This document shows positions 1 to 12,608 of a DNA stretch of 64,000 bases, in pieces. The DNA lies in the NCBI GenBank assembly GCA_963693085.1, contig OY856409.1:1168913749-1168977748 (forward strand). Reading direction: 5' to 3'. The translations under genes were made by a program, and so were the position numbers. Under the pieces are notes generated by a model. It did not search any database. It saw nothing but the letters and a program-made list of their open reading frames with translations, and was not told the DNA's origin. Numbering within the stretch: position 1 is the stretch's first letter; every line of letters starts with the position of its first letter. The stretch is from Alisma plantago-aquatica. Lineage: Eukaryota; Streptophyta; Magnoliopsida; Alismatales; Alismataceae.

Positions 1-722
1 TTTGTTCAAGGAAATTATTGAGGTGTTGTGTGATTATAATATGAAAAGAAATAGTCCCTTGGAGGTAAACAATGAACCTTTATGAAGGAATAACCTTGTT
101 CTGGATGGAAATGATGAATTGTGCTAAGTTTGGGCACATTGTTGCATAATGTGAGGCTTGAATAGCTTCTAGGGTTTCTTATACTTGCTCTTAAGTTTTA
201 GTAAACCCTTATTCTCTATTTACTTCTTGTCTATTCATAAAAATTGAGTAGTTGGGTTAAATAATGAAGTGAAACCTTAATCATGTAGTTTTGTATGACC
301 GTAGAAACTGTCATTGTGTTTAGAAGGTGGGATACAGAAATGGATATCCTTATAGAAATTTTGAATGTTGAGAAGGTATGAAGACTCATATAGTTTTGAG
401 TATATGCAGTTGAAAGGTTCTTTTTATCCTCAGAGTTTTGATATGGATATGTGTATGAGTGTGGTTGAGGTTGTGTCTCCAGTAATATGTGAATATGTGA
501 TTGAGATTGGTTATATGTGATACTAGGGTCTTTATACCCAATATGATGAGGTGTGGTGACCTGAGTACCAAAGATTGACATGATGTTTTAGGTTGGCTTT
601 TAGGCCCCTACTAGTTGGATTCTGGCTGTTGATTCCCTACGTGTTTATACTCACACCTACCAAGACGTGTTGGGGTCTTATAGAGATAGGTAATCATAAG
701 ACTATACATGATGAGCTAGAGG
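1..722. other. Decayed sequence upstream of the 3.7 kb LTR, weak gag-like trace
   Basis: No intact gene is visible. Around 121-165 on the + strand the frame reads C-A-K-F-G-H-I-V-A-stop-C, which resembles a damaged CCHC zinc knuckle of retroelement gag (second Cys and spacing disturbed). Near 575-610 a stretch resembles 5150-5190 in the internal region of the adjoining element, with a gatgtt..ttggctt..agg pattern in both. This stretch may therefore be the tail of another internal region that shares the LTR at 723. Open frames on the minus strand here are Tyr/His-rich low-complexity translations and are not convincing genes. Confidence 0.3.
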
Positions 723-3700
723 TTTTGTAACTAACTAAAATCTAGACTCTTGACTCTAGAAACCATTACCACATGGATAAGATATTGTTATGCTTGGTTC
801 TTTAGATTTGACCAAAGAAGAATAAATTTATACCTTTTTAAATAACAAATGATGATTTCATTCATGTTATCTTCGGGTCTTAAACCTGAGACCTCTTGGT
901 GACAAACCAAGTATCTACCATTGGGGTGTCCATTGTGGAAGAATAAAGTTATAACTTAATGTAAATTGTTAATGCATTTTGCATATTATGTGGCAATAGG
1001 TTCTATAATCAACATCACATATTATAATATACTCATATTAACATAGTAGCCTATATGTGTGTTAACATAAAAGTAAGTTAATGAAATATGTCACATATGC
1101 TTCCCTTGTTAACTAATATTCACATAATGGCTAAATAAGAGGATGATGTGCTTGATACATGTAAGAATAGAAATTGGAATTCTCATGTGCAATAATCTAA
1201 GTTAAACAAGAATTAATGGACTAAATATGTTAAAAGAGTAAAATTTGAATTGTCATGCATAACAATAAAAGATAACTTTTTTGGCAACAATGTGAAGATA
1301 ATGGGACTCTAAATAAAAAATAATGATGGTAATGTTATAACGTTATAATATTATATTGGTGTTGATCCTAATATCATAATTGTGTTTGAACTCACAAAAG
1401 GAAATCTCAAAAGTGAAACGCAATTGAAAAGTATGATCCTTGGGTGCCAAGTTTCATATTATATTAGCAACAATAACTATCCTAATTTCATTTAGAAAAA
1501 AAGTATGAGATAAGTCCAATAACATTAAAATTAGTTATTCAATGACTTCAAAAGCAGAAATTAATCCCAAACTCGAATTCCTCATGTCCTACTTAGCTTG
1601 GTTGTCGAATTTAATATTTCTTGGATACTTCTAGATACCAAAACTAAATTTAGGAAAGAAAAAGACTTAAAAGTACATTAATATGACATATATTTGATTG
1701 ATCGGATTCAATTTCATATGGTTGTCCATTTTGCATGGCATACCTTCTATTATATTTAATTTTGAATATAGTTATAGTTTTAGGGTTGGTTTCCAATTTT
1801 GGGTCTTTCTAGGACTCATTTTTGGTTGTTGGATGGAGATTGTGTGATATAGGCCCATCTCTAGCCGTGGTCCCAAATAGGAAACATGATCTACAATGTC
1901 CCTTTTTCTATGCATGGTTTCTCTCTCTCTCTTAGTTTCATACCTCTCTCTAATTTTCTCTCCACCACTTTCCTTTGATCAATCTGTCACAGATGACCCT
2001 ATATTATCTAGGGTTTCATTGCTTCCACTGGACTTTAGCAATCTATCTCCCCTTTACCCTATTACACTTTCCTCTCTCCCTTTCCTTCTCCTCCACTCAC
2101 AAGGCAATCGGACCCCCATATAACCCTTACTTGACCTTTCTTGCTTCATCCAGTCTTACTTTCTATTGGCAGTTTGTCCTCATCTGGTCTTGGGGCCTCA
2201 TTCCCAACTAGATCTACATCTAGTCGTTGTGGCTAGTTCTCCGACGAGCTGGTGAAGGTGCTAGATCATGAAACCTCTATGTATGATTTAAAAGGTGGTT
2301 TTTAAGGAATCCCAACATGACAATCTATGGTGATTGGAGGTACAACATTCTCTCCCATCTTTAGCTCTTTTTTGCATCTTCTATTTGGTTTTCCCCTTTT
2401 TCCTTGTTTTGTCTAGAACTCTTCCTGTAATCACCGTAGTGTCTAGCTTTTAGGTCTTAATGGATTTGTTTCCTTTTTGGTTTTTGCTTTGTCTGAACCT
2501 CATAACTGGGTTGAGGTGCCTTCTTTGCATAACCATTTTCTGCTTATCTAGGTGTGTCCTTATTTCTTCTGAGCCGTCATGGCGGTGAGGCTTGTAGGTT
2601 CTCTATTCACCTCAAAAACCTGAGTCTAGGCTTCATGACTATGGAAGGATCTCTTGAGTCCATTGGTTAAGTTCTTTGGTTGTGTATGTGGTCTGGTCAT
2701 GATATTTGGTCTCATGTTGTTCTCCTTTGATGTTGTTCTTTTTGTTGACAAAGGAGGAAGAAGACTTGTGCTAGTGTGACTGGTTTGCCCCTCGTTTTTT
2801 TCTTCTAGGGGTAATATGGTCTTTTGGCCTCTATTGTTTTCTTCTTCTCCATGACAAGCCTTCTCTGTGTCATCTATGGGCCAATCTAGATGGTAAGCTC
2901 GAATTGGTCCATCTCATTGCTTTCAAAAGGTAATGTTTTAAACTCATGGCTTTAGGAGATTTTCTGATTGGTTGATTCTTTTTAAATTCAAGTAAATCAT
3001 CTACTCCTAAAAATAAATTAAAACATGTTGTAGAATCAGTGAAGTATTCTCTAATTGATTGCATGCTTTTATCTCTAGATTCCTATATAATACATACATA
3101 ATTTTAATGGATTTTCCTAATTTGTTAAAAAATTGTAAAATTCATAACTAATGATATATAACTCCTAAAAATAAAATAGAATATGATATGAGCTTAGGAA
3201 AACATTATTTAAGATGTGGTATGGTTTTCATAACCTAATTCACTAATGGTAAAAAGGTAATTTTTAGGGTTTATACAATTAATGTAAACCTAACCCTAAT
3301 ATCGTATATGTCTTTAATAGGTTGCTTCTGGACTGAGATGGAATTACATTTTCACCTTTGACATATATATGCGGTATAGACTTCATGTGTGGTATGTTCC
3401 ATCCCTAATTTTCATATTGAGAAATCACCCACTTTTTATCTCTCTCTTAGTCCTATAGACAAATTAGCCTACACAAATTCTCTCTCTTTTGAGAATGAAT
3501 CTCATGTGAACAATTGTAAGTTGATTATGATCTTGTGATCATCTTAATGGTTGGATATTCTTATTAGACTCTTATTTGTATCATTTTCTTCTTATTCCTT
3601 GTGAAACCCTAATTTGAGATATTGAATTAGGACTCTTATGCATCTTATTTGTGGAGATTGTTGAATGTTGGCTAATGGGTCCTCTTACCCCACATGATAA

Positions 3701-4536
3701 ATGTTGAATGTTCTCATCCCTCATATTTTGATTTAAACTTTATTATTCTTTTGTTATGCATCATGTGGTGACTACTAGTATGATTTGACATGTGTTATTT
3801 TATGTGGATGTGTAAATTCCCACACTTGATAATGCAGAGGTGATAATTCCTACATATATTTTTATTAGAGAATATGTGTATCATGTACTATTCAATGCAT
3901 ATGTGTATATGTTCTTGCTCACCCCATATTTATGGTAGATGTGTTATTTCCTACCAACATTTTCATATTGTTCTAGTATTGTCACATGAAAAACACATGA
4001 ATGCCTTGCTCTTATTTGTCATATTATTGTAATTAATATTTTTTTGATATCCACTTGGATAGTACTTTTCCTCTTCTATGGGAGCCTTGTTATATTTGAT
4101 TTCCATTTTCACTTATAATGCTCAATTCCCAATTTAATATGCACAAATTGGCTTTTATATTGACAATTTCCATTTTTATCTTCTCTTCTAGGGTATTCTT
4201 CCAACCCTATATGGAGGACTTGGAAGATTGGACATGGTGACATGGACCTTCTAGGTGGATCTCTTGGAGAGATAGACTTCACATAGCTAGATATCCCTCT
4301 ACTTAGATCTTGATGTTGTAAGTTTCATATAAACCTCATATGGGAGAGGATGATGTATTTTTGTAAAATTAAATGTAGTCATGAGTTATTATTTTGTGGG
4401 TATACTTTGGCATTTTGTTTACCATCATTTGAGAAACAAAAAATTTACACCTATTCTAGCATATGTTTCTAGTATGATTGGATTATATGGATTTATAAGT
4501 ATGGAGTGGATCCCATCTCAAGTCCCACTCCTTACA
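723..4536 (+). repeat. 5' LTR of the 3.7 kb-LTR element
   Basis: This aligns end to end with 5288-8981. Shared landmarks are TTCCCTTGTTAACTAATATT near 1100 and 5548, a CT-rich run near 1920 and 6385, and the terminal CACTCCTTACA. The left edge is degraded (TTTTGTAAC against TGTTGTGAC in the partner). The 121 bp length excess over its partner is explained by the SINE insertion at 833-938 plus one copy of its target duplication. Open frames at 1896-2211 and elsewhere are chance frames in CT-rich LTR sequence. Confidence 0.8.
833..938 (-). mobile_element. tRNA-derived SINE inserted in the 5' LTR
   Basis: This 106 bp insert is flanked by 15 bp direct repeats with one mismatch: AAGAATAAATTTATA at 818-832 and AAGAATAAAGTTATA at 939-953. 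The sister LTR has a single uninterrupted copy of that site at 5385-5399, an exact empty site. Read on the minus strand, the insert has a tRNA-like head. A box-A-like AATGGTAGATAC lies at 911-922 and a box-B-like GGTTTAAGACC at 876-886, followed by an A-rich end near 833-840. It is non-autonomous and would depend on LINE machinery. The tRNA of origin cannot be assigned. Confidence 0.8.
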
Positions 4537-4539
4537 AGA

Positions 4540-4552
4540 TGGTATCAGAGCC
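4540..4552 (+). other. Primer binding site (tRNA-Met type)
   Basis: TGGTATCAGAGCC lies three bases after the LTR end at 4536. It is the usual plant LTR-element primer site complementary to the 3' end of initiator tRNA-Met, and it fixes both the LTR boundary and the + orientation. Confidence 0.85.
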
Positions 4553-5223
4553 ATGGTAGTAGGCTTCTGACTAATTCAATTTGTCTCCCAAATTAGAACT
4601 TGTACCTTTCATAGTTACCCTCTAAGTGATATGTTTTCCTTCATATTAACCTATGATATTTGTGTGATGATGAAAGGTCGATTTAAAATTATATGAGGTA
4701 CACATAAGAATCATGGTTTGTAAACCCTAATGTGATAAGAAACTATGTATGCTTTTTTGAAGAAAAAACTATTTTCCATTATACTACTATATGTAGAAGA
4801 ATTTCCTCTAATTTTATCAATGCTTTGTGGAACTAAGTCACAATCAAGGACCATATGAAGTTCGGTATGGAAACCCTATAATTAGTTGGAAAATATATCC
4901 TAAACCCTACTTCGGATGTTTGGAATGATGACTAGGAAGATATGTCATGTTGTAAAGGTTTAGTTGACCTACCCTTTGTACCTGATGACTTTTTGTATGT
5001 TGGTGTGGATCTTAGGGTTGATAAGTTCATAAAACAAGGTCCTACAACTCAACCCTAGGTGAGTATGACATTTTATCTAGATGTTTGATATATGAACCAC
5101 ATAAACCCCTGAAATATTCACAACTAAAAGATAAATAAGTAACCATAGTACCTTGATGTTATTTAGCTTGGCTTATTAGGTTAAACCTTTTAAGGGGTGG
5201 AGGGAAGTTGATTGGTAGTATAA

Positions 5224-5255
5224 GGATGGATGGATGGATGGATGGATGGATGGAT
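5224..5255. repeat. (GGAT)8 microsatellite
   Basis: Eight perfect tandem GGAT units lie just upstream of the polypurine tract of the 723-8981 element. Confidence 0.95.
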
Positions 5256-5287
5256 GTCAGGGACAAAATCCTCTGTGAGGGGTGGAG

Positions 5288-8200
5288 TGTTGTGACAAAC
5301 TGAAACCTATCCTCTTAACTCTACAAACCCTTGCCACATCGGTAAGAGACTGGCATGCTTCCAAATCTTTAGACTTAACCAAACAAGAATAAAGTTATAC
5401 ATCAATGTACATTGTTAATGGATATCACATATTATGTGGCATCAGGTTCTACAATCAACATCACATATTATAATACACTCATAGTAAGATAATAGACTAT
5501 ATGTCTGTTAACAAGAAAGTAAGTTCATGAAATATGTCACATATGCTTCCCTTGTTAACTAATATTCACATAATGGATAAATAATAGGATGATGTGCTTG
5601 ATACATGTATTAGAATAACAATTGGAATTCTCATATGCAATCATCTAAGTTAACGAGGGAATTAGTGGACTAAATATATGAAAAGATTAAAATATGAAAT
5701 GACGTGCATAATAATAAAAGATAATAGTTTTGGAGACAATGTCAAGATAATGGGCCTCTAAATAATAAATAATGACGGTAATAATATAATGTTATAATAT
5801 TATAATGGTTTTGGGTCTAAAGCCATAAATGTATTAGAACTCACTAAGTAAATTCTAAAAGTGAAATGTAATGGGAAAATCATGATCCTTGGGTCCCAGT
5901 TAGCTTGTGTGCCAGGTTTGACATTATTTGAACAACAATAAGTATCCTAATTTTATTTAGAAAATAAAGAATGATATATGGCCAAAAGTATTAAATTAAT
6001 TATTGAATGAATTCAAAAGTGGAAATCAATCCCAAATTCAAATTCTTCATTTCCTAGTTAGCCTAGATGTCAAATTTCATATAATTTGATACTTCTAGAT
6101 ACCTAAACTAATTCAGGAAAGAAAAAAAAACATAAAAGTACGCTAATATGATATACATTTGATTAATCATATTTGATTTCATATGGTTGTCAATTTTGCA
6201 TGTCACACCTTCTATTTTTTATTTCAAATATAGTTACAGCATCACACAGGTTTCCAATTTTGTGTCTTTATTGGACTCATTCTGGGTTGTTGAATGGAGA
6301 TCGTGTGATCTAGGCCTCATATTCAACCTTGGTACCAAATAGGAAACACAATCAATAGTGCCCCTTTTTCTATGGATGATTTCTCTCTCTCTTGTTTACA
6401 TATCTCTCTTCGATTTCCTCTCTACCACTTTCCTTTGATCAACCCATAACTGATAACCCTATATGATCTAGGGTTTTGTTTCTTCCACTAGACTTTCACA
6501 ATCTGACTCCCCTTTACCATGTTACACCTTTGTTCCTCTTTCCCTTTCCTTCTCCACTCATAAGGAAATCGAACCCCCATAAAATCCTTCCCTAGCCTCT
6601 TCCCCTTCATCTAGTTTTTCTTCTCGCCGGTGGTTTTTCCTCCTCTAGTCTTGGGTCTACATCCATTACTCTATCTACATCTAATCATCATGGCTAGTTT
6701 TCGAACGAACTAGTGAAGGTCCCAGAGCATGAAAACTCTATGTACAAGTTCGAAGGTAGTTTGAAAGGAATCCCAACTTGACAATCTACTGTGATTAGAG
6801 GTATGACATGCTCTCCCACCTTTAGCTCTTATCTGCAAGTTCTATTTGGTTTTTCACATTTTTCCTTGTTTGTTCTAGATCTGTTCCTGCAATCATGGTG
6901 ATGTCTCACTTTTAGGTCTTGATGGCTTTGTTTCTTCACTGGTTTTTTTTCTGTATGGACCTCACCATGAGGGTTGAGGTGCCTTCTTTTCACAACCTTT
7001 TTATGCTTATCTAGGTTCATCGTTGTTTCTTTTGAGCCATTGTGGTGGCAAGGCTTGTGGGTTCTCTAGTCACCTCGAGAACCTAAATCTAGGCTTGATG
7101 ACTATGAGAGGATCTCCTGAGTCCATTGGTTAAGTTATTTGGTTGTGTAGGTGGTTTGATTGTGAGATTCAGTCTCATGTTGTTCTCCTTTGGTGTTATT
7201 CTTCGTGTTGATGAAGAAGATAGATGACCTATGCTAGGTTGACTAGTTTGCCCCTCATTTTGTTTTCCTTTTTGTTTTTCCACTAGGGGTCATATGGTAT
7301 TTTTGCCTCTATTATTTTCTTTTCCATGATAAGTCTTTCTCTAAGTCACAAGTGGGACAATTCAGATGAAAAACTAGGATTGGGCCATCTCATTGTCTTT
7401 TAAAAGGATAATGGTTTATACTTGTGGCTTTAAGAGATACTCTGATTGGTTAATTCTTTTGAAATTCATAGTATATTATCTATAACTCCTAAAATATAAT
7501 AAACTATGTTTTGGAATTAGTGAATTATTGTCTAACTGATGGCATGGCTTTTATCTTCTAATTTTCATATAATACATACATAATTTTTAGTGGATTTTCC
7601 TAATTGGTGAAAATTGTAAAATTTGTAACTAATGATCTATGGGTCATAAAAATAAAATAAAATATGGTATGAACTCAGAAATCAAAGATGTTGTATGGTT
7701 TTCATAACCAATCAAATAATGGTAAAAAGGTAATTTTTCAGTTTTTACAATTAATGTAAACCTAACATTGATCTCATATGTGCCTTTAATAGGATTCTTT
7801 TGGAGTGAGATGGAATTAGGTTTTGACCTTTGACATATTCATGTGAGGTATATTGCATCCTTATTTTTCATATTGAGAAATCACCCATGTTTTATCTCTC
7901 TCTTGATCCTACGGATAAATCAGCCTACTCAAATTTCTCTTTCTTCTGAGAATGTCTTGGTTGAACAATCTTAAGTTTGTTCTGATCTTGTGATCATCTT
8001 ACTGGTTGGATATTCTAATTGGACCCTAGTTTGTATCATATTCCTCTTATTCCTTGTAAGGCCCTAATTTGAGATATTGAATTAAATGTGGACTCTTATG
8101 CATCTTATTTGTGGAGATTGTTGAATTTTGGATTATGGGACTTGTTACCCCACATGATAACTATTGAATTTTCTCATCCCTTGCATTTTGATTTAACTTT

Positions 8201-8981
8201 ATTAATATTTTGTTATGCATCATGTGGTGACTACTAGTATAATGTGACATGTGTTATTTTATGTGGATGTGTAAATTTCCATGCATGATAATGCAGAGGT
8301 GATAATTCATGCAAGTGATATTAATAGAGCAGAGGTGTATCATGTCCTTCTGAGAGCACATGTGCATATGGTCATGCTCAACCCATACGATAGATTTATT
8401 TCCTACCTAGTATTATCACATGTAAAACACATGGATTCCTTGCTCTTATTTTTCATCTTATTGCAATTTGTTTTCTTTTGATATTATCTTGGATAGTATT
8501 TTACCTCTTTTATGGGAAGCCTTGTTATATTTTATTTATGTTTACCATTATAATGCTCAATTCCAAATGGAATATGCACATACCTACTTTTATTCTGACA
8601 ATTATTATTTTTATCTTCTCTTCTAGGGTATGATTCCAACCCCAAGTTTAGGACTTGGAAGATTGGACATGGTGACATGGACTTTCTAGGTGGAGCTCTT
8701 GGGGAGATAGACTTGACATAGTTGGATATCCCTCTACTTAGATACTGAGGTTGTAACTTTCATATAAACTCCATATGGGAGAGGATGATATATTTTTGTA
8801 AAATTGAGTATGGTCATGATTTATTTTTCCGCAGTTATACTTTGGTATTTTTTTTACCATCATTTGATAAATGAAAATTTTATACTTATTCCAGCATATG
8901 TTTTTATTATTATTGGATTAGATGGATTTATTCCTCAAATTAAGTATGGAGTGGATCCCCTCTCGTGTCCCACTCCTAACA
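5288..8981 (+). repeat. 3' LTR of the 3.7 kb-LTR element
   Basis: This begins TGTTGTGAC directly after the polypurine tract and ends CACTCCTAACA, so the termini form short inverted repeats (TGTTG / TAACA). It is homologous over its full length to 723-4536. It lacks the SINE found in that copy and keeps the empty target site at 5385-5399. Confidence 0.8.
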
Positions 8982-10440
8982 GTATTTGTAGTCACCAACT
9001 AGTGTTGCAAGTGGTACACCTCAAACTACTTGTTATTAATAAAATTACTAATTGAGCCACATATCTATATTTGTTTAACTACTTTGATGAATCACAACGG
9101 ATGTTGTTATTGCTGTTCAACACTTATTATTATTACCAATTTTATGCATATGTTACATTTGATGATGATTGTGCCTTGTGGATATTTATTTTTATTCCTA
9201 TACTAATTTGTTAATACTAGGATTGTAAACATGGAATAATATATGTAGTTATATCATATCACTAGGAATGGATCTCACCCTTGTGGTTATCCAAATCTAT
9301 AGGTGTTAACCAATGTACCAAAAATTTTCTACGCTAATGGTCTCCCTTGAGGCAATGTAGATGTTTGTTGTGATCTTTTGGTAGTATCCTAGAGCCATCC
9401 ATGTACAGTAGATATTGGGTGTGGTGGGTTTTTATATCAGATGTATCTATGATTCAAGGTTTTGGCTTACATGACATGTATATCATGGTTGTCTTATAAA
9501 TTTTGGCAAATTTATCATATGTTTATAGGTTGTGATAGAGGACACTAAGGGATATCACATAAATTCCTCTGTTAATTTTAATGACTCATTTATGAGTATG
9601 CTATGGATATGAATCCAAATTTTTGCCATTTATTTTCAATGATATGACAGTTGACGATGTTGATGAGAGCATGTTTGACGTAGTGTACTTAGTGTGAAAA
9701 ATGTGGATTCCAAAACTTGAAGATGAGATATATATTAAAATACATCATTCCTATATAGTTTGATGAACTTGGTACTCATTGGGAATGATCTATTTTATTT
9801 TTTAGCAGTAATCTACAAATGGTATATTCATTGTACAAGTAGCATCGTAGGAATCCGTAAGGAACAAGTAAGAAAAAAAAGCAATGCACAAACTAAGGCG
9901 TAGGTGTCCACAAGGCATGACAGTCATATCCACGACATAGTATAAAAGTTTTGTGATATCAATAACAAGCTAGGAAAAGAGATTATAGCGTGAAATAGAA
10001 TGGTGGCATGTTTATGTATACAGGTTATTTGGAAAGTTATTGTGACAACCTAGATTCTCTCTCTCATACAATTAATTCACTTCTAGACTTATAAGATGAT
10101 ACATTGTATTCAATAACCTCCCTCACTCTTAATTGGATAAATTTGAGTCACTATATGCTCAAGTTATAAAATTGACTTGATTAAATGTCACATTGTGCTT
10201 AAATTGACTAAGGTTGAGTGCATAATTAGACTTTTGAAAATGAATTTCCAAAATTGAATGCCCTCAAGATTATCATTTTGACCACAAATTTTTACTGTAA
10301 GAAGTAGAAGAAATTTTGAACTAATGGAGAGACCATCACCTCAATCAAAGTTATAGTTTGGGATAAGAGTTTTACAATCTTGCGAAAGAAACACAAATTT
10401 GAACAGACTTAAGACAGTCAACATTCTATGGGAGAGGGCT
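8982..10440. other. No feature recognised
   Basis: AT-rich sequence without a convincing frame, terminal repeat pair or RNA motif that I can identify. Confidence 0.5.
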
Positions 10441-10454
10441 CAATTTTAAGATAA

Positions 10455-11450
10455 TGGACCCACCCTCCCTACCCTTGGGTCATCGTTTGGTCCATGATGG
10501 GACCTAATCTAATGACCCTTATGTTTTCTTCTACTTTATGTCAGGGTAAGTACGAAAGCTTTGCAACCACTTTTTCCATGGCAAATTTGAGCCTCCTTGC
10601 CCCCAACTAACACCCTCTTTTTCTCTATTTGTTCTCATTCATTCATTTGCATCCTTTTTCTCTTATTTTCATGTACCACAACCCTCTCCCAAGTTCTTCT
10701 TTTTCTCCTTCCTCTCTTTCATGGCGCCAACCACCTTCAACAAGGGGTGGTCCCGCCTTGCAATGAAAAAAAATGATAGGTTGAAGCTACCTGGGAGTTT
10801 GTGGGGAGTACCCCCATCCCAACAAGAAACTCCTACGACCATCTACCCTCTAATTCGGGTGTGTCTAGGTCTCCAAGCGGCCTTCATTGGAGAGGTGTTG
10901 TTGTGTACGATCATACTAGTTGGGGAGATGAACACATGCCCTCGATCCCACGATCAAGGGTCAGATTAGGCTCTGATGGACCCCAATATAATGGCCCTTG
11001 TGTTGTTTTCTACCTTATGTCAGGGTAAGTACAATAGTTTTGCAACCACTTTGGGCACTACCAATTCGGTCCTCCTTGCCCCCAATTAACACCGTCTTTT
11101 CTATGTTTCTTCTCTTCCTTTCATTTTCATCATTTTTCTCTCATTTTTGTGTAGTACAACCCCCTGCCCACTTCTTCTTCTCCTTCCTTTCTTCCATGGT
11201 GAAAACCACCTTCGGAAAGGGGTGGGCAACCAGGGAGTTCACGGGGAGTATCCCCATCTAGGCGGCCCACTCCCACAACCCATCTCCCCTCCGATACAAG
11301 TATGGCTAGGTATTTGGCGACCTTTGTTAGAGCGCACCACCATGCATGCTTGTATAGGTCACAAATTGGGGAAGATGACCATGTTCCCTAGATCCCACAA
11401 TCAAGGGCCGGATCAGGCCCCAGGCTCCCTCTCTTTGCCTTCCTCTCCCA
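10455..11450 (+). repeat. Diverged tandem duplication, ~480 bp unit, GC-richer than surroundings
   Basis: Two units lie head to tail. Paired landmarks are TATGTCAGGGTAAGTAC-like strings near 10540 and 11017, TTTTGCAACCACTTT-like strings near 10559 and 11037, CTCCTTGCCCCCAA near 10591 and 11070, and ACCACCTTC..AAGGGGTGG near 10727 and 11205. A third partial start (CCCTAGATCCCACAATCAAGGG) follows near 11385. Each unit contains a splice-donor-like GGTAAGTAC. The second also has a pyrimidine-rich stretch ending in GTAG near 11154. Short open frames (10721-10969, 11147-11599) run through, but I recognise no protein family and the two copies do not keep the same frame throughout. It could be a gene fragment or LTR-internal sequence. 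Confidence 0.6.
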
Positions 11451-11599
11451 GGAGTGTTTTGACATTAAAGGAAGAGGTCTTAGACCCACGCCCCTCTGGA
11501 AACCCCCATGGCCTATGCCAACCATTCAGAGTACGCCACTTTTGTGACACCTTGATGTCCATATTTCTCTCTATTCAAAAACCTACAGAGATCTTGTAA

Positions 11600-12608
11600 A
11601 ATTGTTTTAAAATCATTCTTGGGCTAATAGGGCATATACTATATGACTTTTAATCTATAGAATGATATAATGAAAAAATGGCATAATTTATCTCTTTTCA
11701 TATGATTAATGATGTATATTCCTCAAACTTAGTCTTTTATTCTCAAAACATTGTTTTCCTAAGATCGATATGTTTTGACATATGATGACCGAAGATCCAA
11801 CTTTGACCCCTCATATGTGCTTAAATGGTGCTTTTTTTTACCTTGAATGTGACTTAGAGGAGCATCTAATGATCGATATTAAACCTTATGCTAAAAGTGA
11901 CTTTTTAATTACTCAAATCCTTCTTATAACTCTAAATCAATAAGGTTTATTTCTTTGTGAGCCTATAATTGAACTTATTCATACTTGATCTCCTTTCTGA
12001 CATTATGATGTGAAATGCACCGTTAAATGTGCCTTAATGTTGATTTAGATGTTAAATCTTAGACATTGTTCAAATGATGATCTAATGGTACTCAAAATGT
12101 TTAGCTGGTTTCAAATTATTAATACTGCATGCCTTGTACCCCTGCATGTCCTATGAATCACTATCATTCCCCATTATGTGACTACTTGAACTAATCTTGA
12201 CATGTATGTGACCTAAGTGCATGTTGTTAATTTGCAGATCAAATCTTTACAATATTTTTCTAATGATAAACCATGTTACATTATTCTTTCAAATCAGTAA
12301 ATTATTAATGTATATGACACCTATTCCAAGTTGAACTAATCTATACTCTAACGATGACAATTTTACGCGATTATGACTCTAAATGACTTGAAGTCACAAT
12401 GTTGATGAATATGTTGTTTAACTTACTCAAATCTTATGATTGATCCATCTAAGATCTTGAAACACTATTTTTAGAAATTTTCTTTGGTAGTGATGTGTCA
12501 CCATATGATCCAAATGAATCTATGTTGTATAATGTAACATCATAATGATCTTACATGAACTAGTTAGGACATTAGGATCAATATCAAAGGAAATATATCT
12601 AGACCTAG
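11600..12608. other. No feature recognised
   Basis: AT-rich sequence with no supportable gene or repeat boundary. Confidence 0.5.

Larger units (their letters stand above)
4537..5287 (+). other. Internal remnant between the 3.7 kb LTRs
   Basis: These 751 bp have no recognisable gag or pol motif in any frame. They contain the primer site at the left, a GGAT microsatellite at 5224-5255 and a purine tract (GAGGGGTGGAG) at 5277-5287 next to the 3' LTR. A normal autonomous element has 4-6 kb here, so most of the coding region has been lost or was never present. Confidence 0.7.
723..8981 (+). mobile_element. LTR retroelement with 3.7 kb LTRs and a 751 bp internal remnant
   Basis: Two long direct repeats (723-4536 and 5288-8981) flank a 751 bp middle. 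A tRNA-Met-type primer binding site follows the left repeat after 3 bases, and a purine tract abuts the right repeat, so both are LTRs of one + strand element. The LTRs are about 3.69 kb once a SINE in the left one is discounted. The middle has no recognisable gag or pol, so the element cannot move by itself. The purine tract and general layout look gypsy-like, but no coding domain remains to prove it. The flanking five bases (agagg and gtatt) do not match, so there is no target site duplication. Either an end was lost or the left LTR is shared with an element further left. Confidence 0.75.

Noticed and set aside
231..581. 116-codon minus-strand frame rich in Tyr, His and Ser
   Set aside because: Low-complexity translation of repeated ATGTG-type DNA. 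No motif, no neighbours.
10721..10969. Open frame starting M-A-P-T-T-F-N-K-G-W
   Set aside because: No recognisable domain, and the duplicate unit at 11196 does not preserve the frame. Kept only as part of the tandem duplication.
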